Translations under genes and position numbers: made by a program
Notes under the pieces: generated by a model
Seen by the model: only the letters and a program-made list of their open reading frames with translations
What the model was told of the DNA's origin: nothing
Database searches by the model: none
Shown here: positions 52,606 through 63,878 of the stretch, in pieces
How positions within the stretch are numbered: position 1 is the first letter of the stretch
How the letters are laid out: the number at the start of each line of letters is the position of its first letter
NCBI GenBank assembly: GCA_033032175.1
Contig: CM065318.1
Span: 1,302,001 to 1,366,000, forward strand
Source of the DNA: Saturnia japonica
Taxonomy: Eukaryota; Arthropoda; Insecta; Lepidoptera; Saturniidae
DNA: 64,000 nt
Direction: 5' to 3'

Positions 52606-54367
52606 TAACAATATGATGACTTTAATTAGATAATTGTTTGTTACAGAAAAAAAGAAAACCGATGAGATAACTATAGCCCATTAAACATACAGACGATACG
52701 ACAGTATTATTTAACCAGAAGTTACAGCGGCACGATAAATATCCCGTTAACTAAATTCACCTACAAAACTGTCATCCGCCGCCATAATGCGTACTTATGT
52801 GGGCCTTTTAGTTGAAACTAGGGACTCGGTAAGCGGATACGCATACATAAATCAGAAGTGTGCTTTCATTATTTATTTACCGTTGCAGAATATTAAACAA
52901 GGTTCTTTTACATAACGCTTCTGTTTTATTTAAGTACTAACTTTGTGTTGACTCATATTTTATGTTACATTATTATGTTGTAACCATGATGGAGCAGAGG
53001 AAATTTCTCAGCGAACGAGAAGAGTAGAATCTAATAATACAGTGTAGATATAGCATTTTTGTCATCATTGTTTACCAGCAAGTGAGATTTTGCTAACTTT
53101 ACAAAAAATAAAGGTCAAAATATAATTCAGAAATAAAGCAGGAAGTCGTTGTAAGTAATTCGGATGCCGATCGTTTTCGTTAGAATCCCTTCCTAACCCA
53201 TACGATAGCAACTCCTTTTGCGGTGGATCATGGAAGTGTTTTATCCTGTTTCAGTAACATCACTTTAGGCATTATCCTCTGAACTCTTTGGTGAATGTGA
53301 TAAGTTAAGTTTTAGCTTGCTTATTTAAGGTAAGTAGGTAATTTGAATTCAGTTTATAAAATACCATCACTGCAGCACATACCTAATCACAGTCATGATA
53401 GGCTTCGTAGTTAAAGAGAAAATGCAGGCAGCGTTTAATTCATGGAAACGTATTCCTCTGTTTTACCCTTGGATAATGACAATATTACATATACTTTTAT
53501 ACTATACAATCTATATCAACAACTAGTATATCATTGTTTTTATATTTCTATAAACTAATTATTATAGTAACTAGGAACCATCTAAAATTACCCAATTCTT
53601 CTGCTGTCATGGACAATTGATTTTGGACAATGTAAAAATAAAACAATAACATGTAGGCATAGCGATTGTCTTTCAATCATTATTATATAAAACAAAAATG
53701 GTCCAGTTTTGGAAGAGAGAAAGTTGAATACTAAATTATGATTTCGCCTATTTTACCTAGGTATAATCAGTCTGAGCTTGTTATATTGGAAGGTCTAAGT
53801 AATCAGCTTCTATATATATTTATCTTAATACCTCGTATATATGTACTTTTATTTACCTTGTATTTATTGTATTATTTCCTTTATATATGTAGGAATTAAC
53901 TATTTTATTTCTAGAACATCAAATTACGTTTTTATTACATTATTCTGCGATCCTTTTAGCTTATTATATAATGTTTTATATAATACAATGTTTGTTAATT
54001 TTTATGAGTGACAGCATGTCAATTTCTATTACGATGATAGTTTTAGGTCATGCGCTGTTAGTAGTTAGCAAAATAAATATTTTACTTTAACAAGTTTTTA
54101 TGTGATTAAATAAAACCCATGGTTCTATGATTCGGAAAGAATTTTAAATTTCAAATATTGAATTCAGTACAGATAGAACGTCATTATACGATAGTCTCGC
54201 CTAGACTAAAGCCGTAGTTCCTTAAATAGATATTATTATATATAAATTTATAATTTCACTCTTGTTAGATGTCTTGGAATTATATTTTTATCTAATTTAT
54301 CTGATTTCTCATTTCATAATCGCTTATTGGCTTATCTTATTCTAAATTCTTATGCTTTTGTCGAAAC
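52606..54367. other. AT-rich unique DNA
   Basis: No gene, no repeat with a partner in the window. Confidence 0.35.
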
Positions 54368-54500
54368 ACGACTAGCTGCAGTTATCTCCCTTGTACTCTA
54401 TTCGAACGTTTGTGAATAGCGTGATAGATGTAATAATAGTTTATATTAAACGTATTCTTAAGATGTCTTGCCGATTGCGTTTTCCCTTAAACACTGTTCG
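54368..54500 (+). repeat. Rep-H dispersed repeat
   Basis: CTGCAGTTATCTCCCTTGTA, CTCTATTCGAACGTTTGTGA, ATAGCGTGATAGATGTAATA and TGTCTTGCCGATTGCGTTTT match the 27262 copy in order. The 81-codon frame across it (54391-54636) is not a gene. Confidence 0.55.
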
Positions 54501-54969
54501 ATCCCCTGTACAGAATGGACCTTTGTATAGTGAATACAATGTACGAACATTTATATTATTTCTTTCTCCATTTCTTAATAGAAACACCTTGTCGTTCGTG
54601 ACATCATTATTCGACCTAATAACCGATCCTTATTAACATATCTTTCTAAAATTACACATATATTAAGCTACCTGTAGAATCAGATGTGACATAAAATTTA
54701 CGTTTTAAATTAATGTTGTACAGTCACGACAACGCCGTGCACACACTGTACACACCTATTTCGAAGTCAAGCCCGTCCTCTGGGTTTTAGGTTACGCCTA
54801 TAATTTATGATAATACAGGAAGCCATCATATTTGCATAGTATTATTTACACTAAAACCGTATAATATATAGGCTTATATGAATAGGTATTTAAATGGTAA
54901 TATGAAAACTAAATTTGTTACTGGCAATTGGGAACGACATACATCTATAAGAATACCCTTCATTGCTGC
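54501..54969. other. Unique DNA
   Basis: Nothing recognised. Confidence 0.35.
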
Positions 54970-55190
54970 CATGAGGATATTGTCTCTTTGGAGATTTATC
55001 TCTACTTGGAGAACCTGAGAGGATTACCTTATATATAGGAGGAGGAATACCTTCACTCTACAAAAGATCGTAGTCAAATAACCTTGCGTTATGTTCTTGT
55101 GGGGAGTAGGGTTGTAGAGCTTCTTGGGACCATAGGCCACGATAATCGTCTACCATCAGGTACTACCACCTTAGTTCTAAAAAAACGAGA
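54970..55190 (-). repeat. Rep-F fragment
   Basis: Complement of Rep-F: TTTATCTCTACTTGGAGAAC, CACTCTACAAAAGATCGTAG, GCGTTATGTTCTTGTGGGGA, then CGATAATCGTCTACCATCAG near the other end. Confidence 0.55.
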
Positions 55191-56230
55191 TTTCTGAGAA
55201 ATGGTGCACTATTTTTTCTGTTTACGCAAGTTGGGACATGACACAATTGAATCTAGATGGAGAAAGATCTGGACATAGGTACTTAAACACGATCAAATGC
55301 TTTGTTCCCTTCATACATTTACTGACAGCATTCCTGGTGGAAACGCAGTGGACCTAAGATTTCCATTATTAGAGACGAAAGGCTTCCTCGTGTTCGGAAT
55401 TACACAATGGAACCGCTTTTTAGATATAAATGTTATTATTGAACTTTCTGCACTTTTTATATTTTATTTTTGAAATTGGTGGGTAAAACACTATACGTCG
55501 TTCTAAGTATGGTTTATAATGAAATGGTTAGGACAATTACCATTGCAAAACGTTGCTTGATTAAGATGATGTATGATGAGCTGATTGTTCTAGGATACAC
55601 TTTCACTGCACTGAGCCGGCGCCGGTTTACTTATACTTGCTAATTTCGTAAAACTTTTTCACTGTCCTTGCAAGTCACGAGTACAGTACGTTGTCACAGA
55701 GCTGAAGAGAGAACCACTGACATTCGCGGTGACAGTGTTACCGTTTTCACTTTGAGCTGACTAACGTGACGTCATTCTGGCGTGATCATAAATCAATAAC
55801 CAATAATCAATAATCATAGTTTTTTATTGACTAACTATCTATATTTAATAATTAACTATCTAATACAAACCACTTTAAAATCTATTGCCTTGAAAACTGC
55901 TTTCCACATGCACCTTCGAGACGGATTAAATGTTTGAAAACTACCCATTCTATATATATGTGTAGAAGGAATTGGTATTGCTGAAAAACATACCTGAGCA
56001 TAGTTGATAGATTCCTACCAAGATTTGATTTGCAAACATCGTAAATCGATATGGGTTTAGTGGCAATGAACTCAGATATCACCTTGAAGTTTGATCGATA
56101 CCACCTGTCGAAATAAATGCGGAGTTTAGAATACAGAACAAGAATATATAGCAACCATAAAAAATAGCGTTTCGTGACATTTCTATCGCATGCTGTTATA
56201 CCACGTGGCAGAAAGAGAGAGAGAATTAGT
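55191..56230. other. Unique DNA
   Basis: A mixed-composition patch at 55605-55785 (CTGAGCCGGCGCCGGTTTAC, GACATTCGCGGTGACAGTGT) is unrecognised. The minus-strand frame at 55882-56292 (136 codons) is long for this DNA but has no domain, no signal peptide and runs into a repeat at 56231; I do not call it. Confidence 0.4.
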
Positions 56231-56335
56231 TTTTTTTTTAAATAATAGCACGGAACATTGACGATATATATCCCTGATGGTAAGCAAAACACAGTCCAAA
56301 GACAACGGTGACCACCGAGAGATCTTAATCCAGAC
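56231..56335. repeat. Rep-F head joined to LINE-C tail
   Basis: T run, then TCCCTGATGGTAAGCAAAAC (Rep-F start) followed by GACAACGGTGACCACCGAGA, GATCTTAATCCAGACTTA, which is the complement of the LINE-C 3' tail (compare 22730-22760 and 32140-32162). Confidence 0.5.
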
Positions 56336-56905
56336 TTAAGCTTTAGACCTTATAAAGAAGAAATACTTATATTATAATATCTGTAGTTAGTCAAATAAAA
56401 TACAAGTATACAGCCGCTCTTCGGGTCGTGTACTCGAAATGTTTTTATTTAAAATGGTTCCATATAGGAGCGGTTCTGATCGCCCAATCTATTAAATAAT
56501 AAACTAATACTATTACCTTTGGTCAGCTACGTTACCAGCATGAGCATTAGGTAAAAGAAATATTTTTGATGCAGATGTACCATTTGGCAAGCTGTCACCT
56601 TCTATTGGTTCAGATGCATTTTTTGTATGCTCGTTGTCATCTTTGGCCGGGACAAAAGATGAACCCTGTATGTATTATAACCAAATCACTATTAAATTAT
56701 ATATCACTTACATAATGCAAAATACTTCAGCCTAAAGCTTGTGACAGTTATAAAAACAAAAAGGTAAACAAAAATTAAATCTGTGAAACTTATTTATTGT
56801 ACTTTTGTTTAACTTTATGTTAAGTTAATCTTTCATAAGACACATATGGATAGATTCTCATTAAAATTCTAAGTATGAATGGTAATTATATTATGTGACA
56901 AGTCA
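56336..56905. other. Unique DNA
   Basis: 56520-56670 (GGTCAGCTACGTTACCAGCA, CTGTCACCTTCTATTGGTTC, TTTGGCCGGGACAAAAGATG) looks compositionally more complex than its surroundings. In one minus-strand frame it is open for only a short stretch. No gene is called. Confidence 0.35.
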
Positions 56906-57148
56906 ATTTTTAACAAAAAAGGAAACCTTCTTCAATGATTTTGAGTAGTTTCGTGGTGTATCTTCGAATTCGAACATCTAATGGCAATGGAATTGAAATG
57001 GAAGCACCATTGAGGTATCCCCTATCAAAAAAAAAAAAAAAAAAATCATCCAAATCAATTAATAAACAAAGAAGTTATGGCTGATCGGCCATAAAACAAA
57101 ATAAAAACATTCGAATTGAGTAACTCCGTCTTTTTTGAAGTCGAAAAA
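56906..57148 (-). mobile_element. Rep-E MITE-like element
   Basis: TTTTTAACAAAAAAGGAAAC, CTTCAATGATTTTGAGTAGT, an A run of about 19 at 57029-57047, CAAAGAAGTTATGGCTGATC and CTCCGTCTTTTTTGAAGTCG: complement of 17392-17640. Confidence 0.65.
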
Positions 57149-58213
57149 TGAAACTAAATAAAAAGTATTAATTACTTTATTTCCTTTAATTACTCTCGTA
57201 TTTAAATATCATTAAATTTTCATTCAGTATTTACACAACCGTATCCAATTACATATTTATAATGTATCATTTTACTCGCCCTTAACATTATTCTATTTTT
57301 AATGATGTACAATTAACTTCTTACTTCATTATACAGTATGTAATTACTTACTTAATAATCCATAATTTACTTTGTCGTGTTTTTTAAATATTTATTTCAT
57401 TCCGTAATACCAAATTATTATATAATTTCTTTTTCTTTCAAACATTATTGTATGGGAATTGTTTTAACTTAATCCCCACATGTATCATCTATGAAAAGAG
57501 ACGAATTATGTAGAAAATTAAAAGTGTCATTATCATGAACTTAATTCAAGAAATCAGTTCATTCGTAAAGAGAGTGAAAAATGTTTGCACCACATACCAC
57601 CAGCAAGAACGTAACTTATAATTATCAATTTATGGTTAGATTTTCAACTGGAGATAGAATCTCAGGATTGCGGATAAAGTATACTGGCGAATATATATTT
57701 CGTTTATTTATTTATTTAGTTTTCATTAGAAATAATACCAATATGATTTCGTTATTTGTAATCAATTTTCTCAGTTAATTTTTATTTTATTCATTCGTTA
57801 ATAAATCAAACATACATCATGGAAAAAAGAAATAATTCCGCATTGTTTGCAAAGTAGTTATTATTTTAATTATTCTTTGGATTAAGATATTCTTTCTAAA
57901 ACTAGTGTGATCTTTCATCATCCATTATTTCAAAAAAATAGTAAAAATGCCTTAACGTAACTTCCTTTTCCAGACTTGGCGTATTGACGGTGACTATCGT
58001 AGAATTGTCGTTTCTTATTACGAAAATCAAAATCCAATTAACTTATTAAAAACAAATAAAGAGACAATACAAAGAAAAAACACAATTAATACTAGCATAA
58101 AATAATGGATTAACGTCTGCATTCCGCAACAACACAGTGCAGAATTAGTGTGATGAGTTGTTGTTTTTTTTTTCGATCTGACTATACGTACTGTTAACCA
58201 TAAAGCGAAGATC
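57149..58213. other. AT-rich unique DNA
   Basis: Nothing recognised. The plus frame at 57581-57778 lacks support. Confidence 0.35.
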
Positions 58214-58427
58214 AAACTAACGCGTAGGCGTTGCGGTCGCGGTGGCGATCTAACTTGCGTACAAGCGTCATTCACACCAAGTACCCGATCTACGCGTTCA
58301 ATTTGTCTAAGTCTGGCGAAAAATGTACGACAGGGCTCGTGTTGCAATGGTGGTAATACAAACACAATTGTGTAATTTGATCGCTACCGTACACGCCACC
58401 GCGACCGCAAGCTGAACGCGTTGGTTT
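58214..58427. repeat. GC-rich inverted repeat
   Basis: Left arm 58214-58250 and right arm 58379-58427. TTGCGGTCGCGGTGGCG (58231-58247) is perfectly complementary to 58394-58410 (17 bases), and ACGCGT/ACGCGTT words flank the core on the outer side. The loop is about 130 bases. Minus-strand frames cross both arms; one has a well-placed ATG at 58477-58475 (MAGNSSPKPGEAVEVRTNQ). Confidence 0.65.
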
Positions 58428-61284
58428 GTACGAACCTCTACAGCTTCACCTGGCTTAGGTGACGAGTTGCCCGCCATTATGTTTTTATTTATAATATTGC
58501 GATACTGACGCACGAAGATATTTTCACTTCTACCCAATGATATTTTGTAAGTAGATACGGCATTGAAGCTCTTTACATGGCATTGTGAATGGTGGGTAGT
58601 TTGCCCTTTGTTCACTTTCGTTTTGATAACGGCGTGAGCGAGGAATTTTTTTTATCCTTTTTTGACAACAGAGTTTCCGCCTTACGCTGTGGTTTCCTAT
58701 CTCTATTGTTTCAACATATTGATAACAACATTTGTAACAGTTCCAAATTGCTTGTAGTGAGAGTATAACGCATCTATTTATAAAACAACATTGTTACTAC
58801 CCACATTATTTTACAATAAAAAATCCTATATCCATAATTTATATAATATTAAAACTCCGGACTTTTAACTTATATTTAATTACTTTTTGAAGTACCAACG
58901 TTGATCTTACAACCTATTAAACTAAACTAGATAAATGCTATGAAATAGATTTTATTTATTTATTTATAATCGCTGATTTCTATCAACGTAACGACAGCTT
59001 AACCTAACATGAATATTTACAATCGTATAATTTTCATTTTATGAATAGCAGCATCATCCATACTTTGTTTTAGAATAATCAGATATTTTGTTGATATACA
59101 AGTCGCACGTCACCAAAATAAGTAATAATTTTATCATAACTAGTTTTACTTGCGACTGTGTTCCCGTTCTCTTCGAAGTGAAACGACTCAGGTGCCATCT
59201 ATTATAAAATGGTTATACTAAATCGGAAACCATTACGGGTGCACAATAACTTTCTAAAGTTTCATTGCAATCGGATAAATAGTATAGGAATGCATACAGG
59301 ACAAAGAAAGAAAGATTCATTTTTACCCGACTGCGAAAAAGAAGATCTATGTTTTTGAGTGTATGTATTGTATGTCTATTTCTTTGGCACGCTCTATAGT
59401 CTAAACGGCTAGATGGATTTTAGCATACGAGGTGTCGTTAGATTCTTCCTAATTGTGGGAGTGACATAGGCTATATAATATTTAAGTACGACGTCTGGGA
59501 ATCAAATAAAAATCAAAAATATAAATATTTTTTTTAGTTAAATTTTTGATGCAGTCAGTTTTTTTAATTTTTATGTAATAAAGATAAGGTTTCGATCGCA
59601 GAAATAAAATTGCAAACAGAATATAGCAAAATATTAAAACTTTAAGTGGCAGAGACCCACGTAGCTGGCTCACTTTTACCACATTCGTGGGTCCAGGAAA
59701 CCACTTAGTAGTTAGTAGGTAGGTTGTAGTATAAGGCTCTTTTTCAAGTTTAGGACATTAAAAACTTTTTTTGTATAACTTTAACTCTTCTCATCAAGTT
59801 ATACTGTATTTGGTAAAACTACCACCTAAATACACAATATACAAGTTTAACGTTAAAAGTGATACATACTATGATAACTCAGATCGTGGGTTCAATAGTA
59901 AAATTTATGGCGGAATGGCATAACACTTCTATAAAAACTGTAGAGAAGGGGAATGTGTTGCAAACAATAATCAGTATCACTAATAGAATTTTAAACCTAT
60001 GTAAGTTTTTGTGATTTCCTAAAGTGACCTTAGATATCTTTTTTTACTATTTTAATAAAAAAAAAAAAAAATAATAATATTATGCTAGGTATAATTATGT
60101 TTAGTTACAGCCAAATATATTTCAGTTCTACTGCAAGTCGCTACATAACGCGAGAATTAATTTACAATGAATACATACATGACTCACGACATCATGTTCA
60201 TATCATAATTTTTTTAATTTCTTACAGTGTAGTGTAATTTGAATATACTACCAGTGACATTTATTTATTTAGCGGTAAATTTGACAATGTATATGATATT
60301 CACAGTAAACTTTGAACCCATCTTATTTTATTTTAAAATAAAATAAAATAACAAAATTATAGACAGTCAATAAAATTTATAAATATCCGTGCTGATATTT
60401 GGGATATTAAATTTTTATACTCGCGGATATAATAAAAAGCAAGCAAAAGGCTAAATGAAATGTGTTATATAAGGAGATATCCTTATATCATAATGTCACC
60501 CAAATTGAGATTTTTGTTTGACAGAATTAATTACTTGCGAGAGAAGTATCAGAGAACACTGTAGAATTAATCACATTTAAGAAATCGTTACTGATAATAT
60601 CGAATTGTAATAGAAAATGTATAAGGAAAACAAAATATTCAAGGAAGTTAGAAACAGGAAGGAAATTATTTATAATGAATCTGATTTATTTTGTCATGAT
60701 TTATAATTTTGTATTATGAAATTGTCATATACTACGATATACTATAATTAATATAATGTGAACAAAATCATATAAATCTTATAGTAAACCCAGTAGGAAC
60801 CAAATATTGAGGTTCTAATGAAGTGGAAGAAATTTTAATGAAATAACAATAAATATTTATGCAGATGAATGGTTTAAAATTATTGTAATTTTAACTGTAT
60901 GTAACTTCACAAAACGTAATAAGTTAGTTATAAAAATAAATCAAAATAAAAGATATTTAAAGTAGTAATTATGATATTATGCTGAATTTAAATTACTATA
61001 CATAATTTAAATTATTTTTTTACGAAAATGATAAATTGCAAATACGAAAAGAGAATATAAAATTATCAACCAATGTAATAATAATTCTAGTTAAAACGTT
61101 CACCGATTTCAACCAATCAGATGGAACCTAAGCCCTTCAACTCAGATTAATCTTTCATAATCGCCTTTCATACGATCCAAAAGTTCTGAATCGTCCTGTA
61201 CCACTGTAAAGGTCGTATTAGCTAGTTTAAGTTCGTTCAAAAACAAAAAGCTTCACCAATTTTATATGGTTCAATGAGAAATTA
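58428..61284. other. Unique DNA, mostly AT-rich
   Basis: 58428-58660 is moderately GC-rich and might hold a promoter or first exon on the minus strand (weak). 59330-59470 has Helitron-like words (GTCTAAACGGCTAGATGGAT). A two-part hairpin at 59644-59706 is listed separately. The rest (59710-61284) is AT-rich and empty. Confidence 0.35.
59644..59706. other. Two-step hairpin
   Basis: AAGTGG (59644-59649) pairs with CCACTT (59701-59706), and GACCCACG (59654-59661) pairs with CGTGGGTC (59686-59693), enclosing a 24-base loop with an internal bulge. Confidence 0.75.
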
Positions 61285-61415
61285 TTATAAAATGTCCCTT
61301 AAATCTTGTTTGTAATAGCATCCCATTATTGTCACAATGATGCTGAGCATAGCAGCTGATATAGGGTACTGAATGCGGAGTTGGCCACCATGTTGCATAG
61401 CCGCTGGGTGTTCAC
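61285..61415 (-). CDS. Candidate last coding exon of an unidentified gene
   Basis: On the minus strand TTTCTTTGTTTCAG (61429-61416) is a strong splice acceptor with a good pyrimidine tract. After it, in phase 2, the sequence stays open for 42 codons: EHPAAMQHGGQLRIQYPISA, then AMLSIIVTIMGCYYKQDLRD and a short end to a stop at 61285-61287. SAAMLSIIVTIMGCYY would make a hydrophobic membrane-spanning segment close to a short charged C terminus. Base composition in the exon is more balanced than outside. No family recognised, no upstream partner exon identified, and a second frame across the same stretch is also open for 27 codons, so coding status is uncertain. No clear AATAAA follows at the expected place. 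It might be part of an unrecognised repeat. Confidence 0.25.
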
Positions 61416-61554
61416 CTGAAACAAAGAAACTGCCTTGTAAAGATGCTCTTTGTGTGTGAAGCTTTTCGAAACAATTATGACAGTGTGAGTTTGAATCCCT
61501 GCAATGAACCAGAGCTTTCGATGAAGGAAGGCTTTTTCTAATGCCCACCTGGCT

Positions 61555-61660
61555 ATTTTCCACCCTGAACTTGAAAATCTGTCACCAAGCTCCAATAGGT
61601 GTATTCCGACAGCTGCACTTGTGATTCAGGTGGGATTATGGCCACAATGCTAAACATATA
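61555..61660. repeat. Rep-G dispersed repeat
   Basis: TGTCACCAAGCTCCAATAGG, TGTATTCCGACAGCTGCACT and TGGGATTATGGCCACAATGC match 26270-26405 in order. Confidence 0.5.
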
Positions 61661-61769
61661 ATGATAAAAAAGATTATGACACATGAATTATTGTAGTCGT
61701 TGACAGAAACTCGCGTAGTTCGGATTTCAACTGATTGTTGTACTGCTTTTACAGTTCATCCATTTAAGT

Positions 61770-61990
61770 GAACGATGTCCAATGGCCTATAGGCCTCCCC
61801 CAAAGATCATCACAACGACCAGTCTTGTGCTACTCGCATCCTTCCTACAATAGATCTATCAACGCTGCATCTTCTGGTGCAACGTCGTCACTCAAGAACT
61901 TTTCAATTCCATTTATCATCCGTTCTACGAGCACTATCCCCAACCCACTGCTACTTAAGCCTGGTCTCCTCATTTCTGATTCGATCATAC
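61770..61990 (-). pseudogene. LINE remnant, coding-end fragment
   Basis: Plus strand TCCAATGGCCTATAGGCCTC, CCCCAAAGATCATCACAACG and ACGCTGCATCTTCTGGTGCA follow the non-coding strand of a very common lepidopteran LINE (GGACATAGGCCTCCCCAAG..., CTGCGTCTTCCGGTTCG...). Related to 13380-13625 and 63160-63305. All frames broken; the plus-strand frames here are shadows. Confidence 0.5.
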
Positions 61991-62214
61991 AGAGCAAAAG
62001 CGAATATAGCTTTTACAATAAGGTATAATAGATTAGAAACCATTGGAAATCATAATAAAATATGCTTTGATTTTATTACCTACGTGAAATGTTACACGAG
62101 TATTAAGATTAAAGTAATTTAAAGATATATTGAACCCAAACATCAAAGCAGGTTGACTGTTACAGTCTAAGTACCAAATTAATGCAATTATACAATTTAG
62201 ATCCCGAAAGAGCG
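61991..62214. other. Unique DNA
   Basis: Nothing recognised. Confidence 0.3.
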
Positions 62215-62400
62215 CTCATAATATCAAAAACACTATCACCAGTTTAGGAAATGTACATTTAATCGACCGAGCTAGCAAGAAACTCAATAAAGTTTATCCT
62301 AACGTTTATTTTCCTAATATTATTTTATAATACGATTTGAATGAAGTGTAAAAAGACTAGCTTCCAGATATTACAATTATTTACGTAAAGAAATTTCAAT
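62215..62400 (-). repeat. LINE-B 3' UTR fragment
   Basis: AAAAACACTATCACCAGTTT, GCTAGCAAGAAACTCAATAA and AGTTTATCC match 24238-24315; TTCCAGATATTACAATTATT near 62362 corresponds to the end of the RT frame. Confidence 0.6.
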
Positions 62401-63159
62401 TCAAAAATACTGATCCATGAAAATGGAAAAATTGCAGTGATACGGCCGCACGAAGCAATAATTACGGAGAAGGAAGCGAAAGAGATTTTTCATCAAAGGA
62501 TGCATATTAAAAGATGGAAATGGTTTCATAAAGTAATCCTGTTTTACAGTGGGATTTAAATAATTTGATAAATGATAGACTTTTCAAAATGTTCTTTAGG
62601 ACACATAATTTTTATTGTATACAAGTGAACGTTTAAAAAAGAGTTCTGACGTATATTTTGCAATGTATACAGTAGATATTGAAATAGCTACCTAACCCCT
62701 ATAGTTATATTGCGGTATGACTCAACTATCATTAGAAACGCAAACATTGTGGTAAGAAATTTCTTAAAAAGCATTGCTAAGGTGTAAATAAAATATATGT
62801 TGAACTGTTTCTCAACTTTATGTCCTAAAATAATGTAATGTTAATATTAATTTCACCAGTGTCTTTACAGCCTCAAAAAAAAAAATAAAAAACATATTTA
62901 TAATAACTTTTATGTCAAAAACTTATTTTGTATTTCCTTAGAAAAATATACATCTTTGAACAAAAACTTACACGATTGTACCTTAACATTAATTTACTTA
63001 AAGTACTTTTAACTGCCAGTTAAGTGAACAAATTATTAGTTACATTTTGTAAAGACGACGAAAAGATTCGTAATATATGTGTAGCTGCCACTAATTCAAA
63101 GGAGTTCTGAAACTGTACTATAGAAGTATACATAAAAAAAAACCAATATTTTACTGGAC
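62401..63159. other. AT-rich unique DNA
   Basis: No gene or repeat found. Confidence 0.35.
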
Positions 63160-63305
63160 GTAAACGTCATCATTAATTCAGTCGAAAGTCATCAACTATT
63201 GGACGTAGGTATCTCCAAGATCGCCACAAGAACATCTTGTGACAGGTCTGCCCACGTTCCGTCTTCCGGTTCCCGGCTGCCACTGAAAAACTCTTTGGCC
63301 CCATT
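63160..63305 (-). pseudogene. LINE remnant, internally deleted
   Basis: TATTGGACGTAGGTATCTCC, AAGATCGCCACAAGAACATC, CGTTCCGTCTTCCGGTTCCC and GGCTGCCACTGAAAAACTCT are the non-coding strand of the same LINE as 61770-61990. No intact frame. Confidence 0.55.
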
Positions 63306-63336
63306 GATTATAAAAGAAAAAAGTTAAAAGTCATAC

Positions 63337-63878
63337 TTTTTTTTGTCAATCTGACCTTACTGTTAGCCTGAGGGGCCCTATTCATAAACAGAGCCGTTGA
63401 TGGCTTTTACAGGTTTACCGGGTACTTAGCGAACGCGTGGGCAACAAGCGCGCAGGATGCCAAAGTGGCCGGACCTAGGGTTGGTCTGTTGCCGCGATTG
63501 AAAAGAAGTCTCGATCTGACTAATTCCTTATCCGTAAAATTCGAGCTAAACTATCATATAAATATATACATGTTCCTACCTCCTGTGCGGAAGGAGCATG
63601 TGTATACATATGTATTTAGTGATCTGAAATATTGTCTACACTAAGTAGCGTAAAAAAAGAAAAAAAGGTTGTATGTATGTAAGGTGGTACGTATGTATGA
63701 ACATATTGTGGATAATGATGTATGTGGGTAGCTAATTGATTGCAAGTGCAGTGTCACCTGTATCACGCGGGCGACTGCCAGACTCAAGGGTTTCACACCG
63801 AGGAACGGACCTAGAATTGGGTTGCCGACAAAGACGGAGGTCGCGGCGACGGGTGTGCGGGAGCGAAGTTAGCCACCC
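63337..63878 (-). repeat. LINE-A 3' end, minus-strand copy
   Basis: T run (63337-63344) then CTGTTAGCCTGAGGGGCCCT, GATGCCAAAGTGGCCGGACC, GTAAAAAAAGAAAAAAAGGT (complement of the T-rich stretch), GGGTTTCACACCGAGGAACG and GTGTGCGGGAGCGAAGTTAG: the complement of the array units in the same order, up to the end of the ORF2 tail. Diverged from the array, so from a different insertion. Its A tail is only eight bases. Confidence 0.75.

Noticed and set aside
55882..56292. 136-codon minus-strand frame as a gene
   Set aside because: No motif, no plausible start context and part of it lies in a Rep-F/LINE-C repeat junction.
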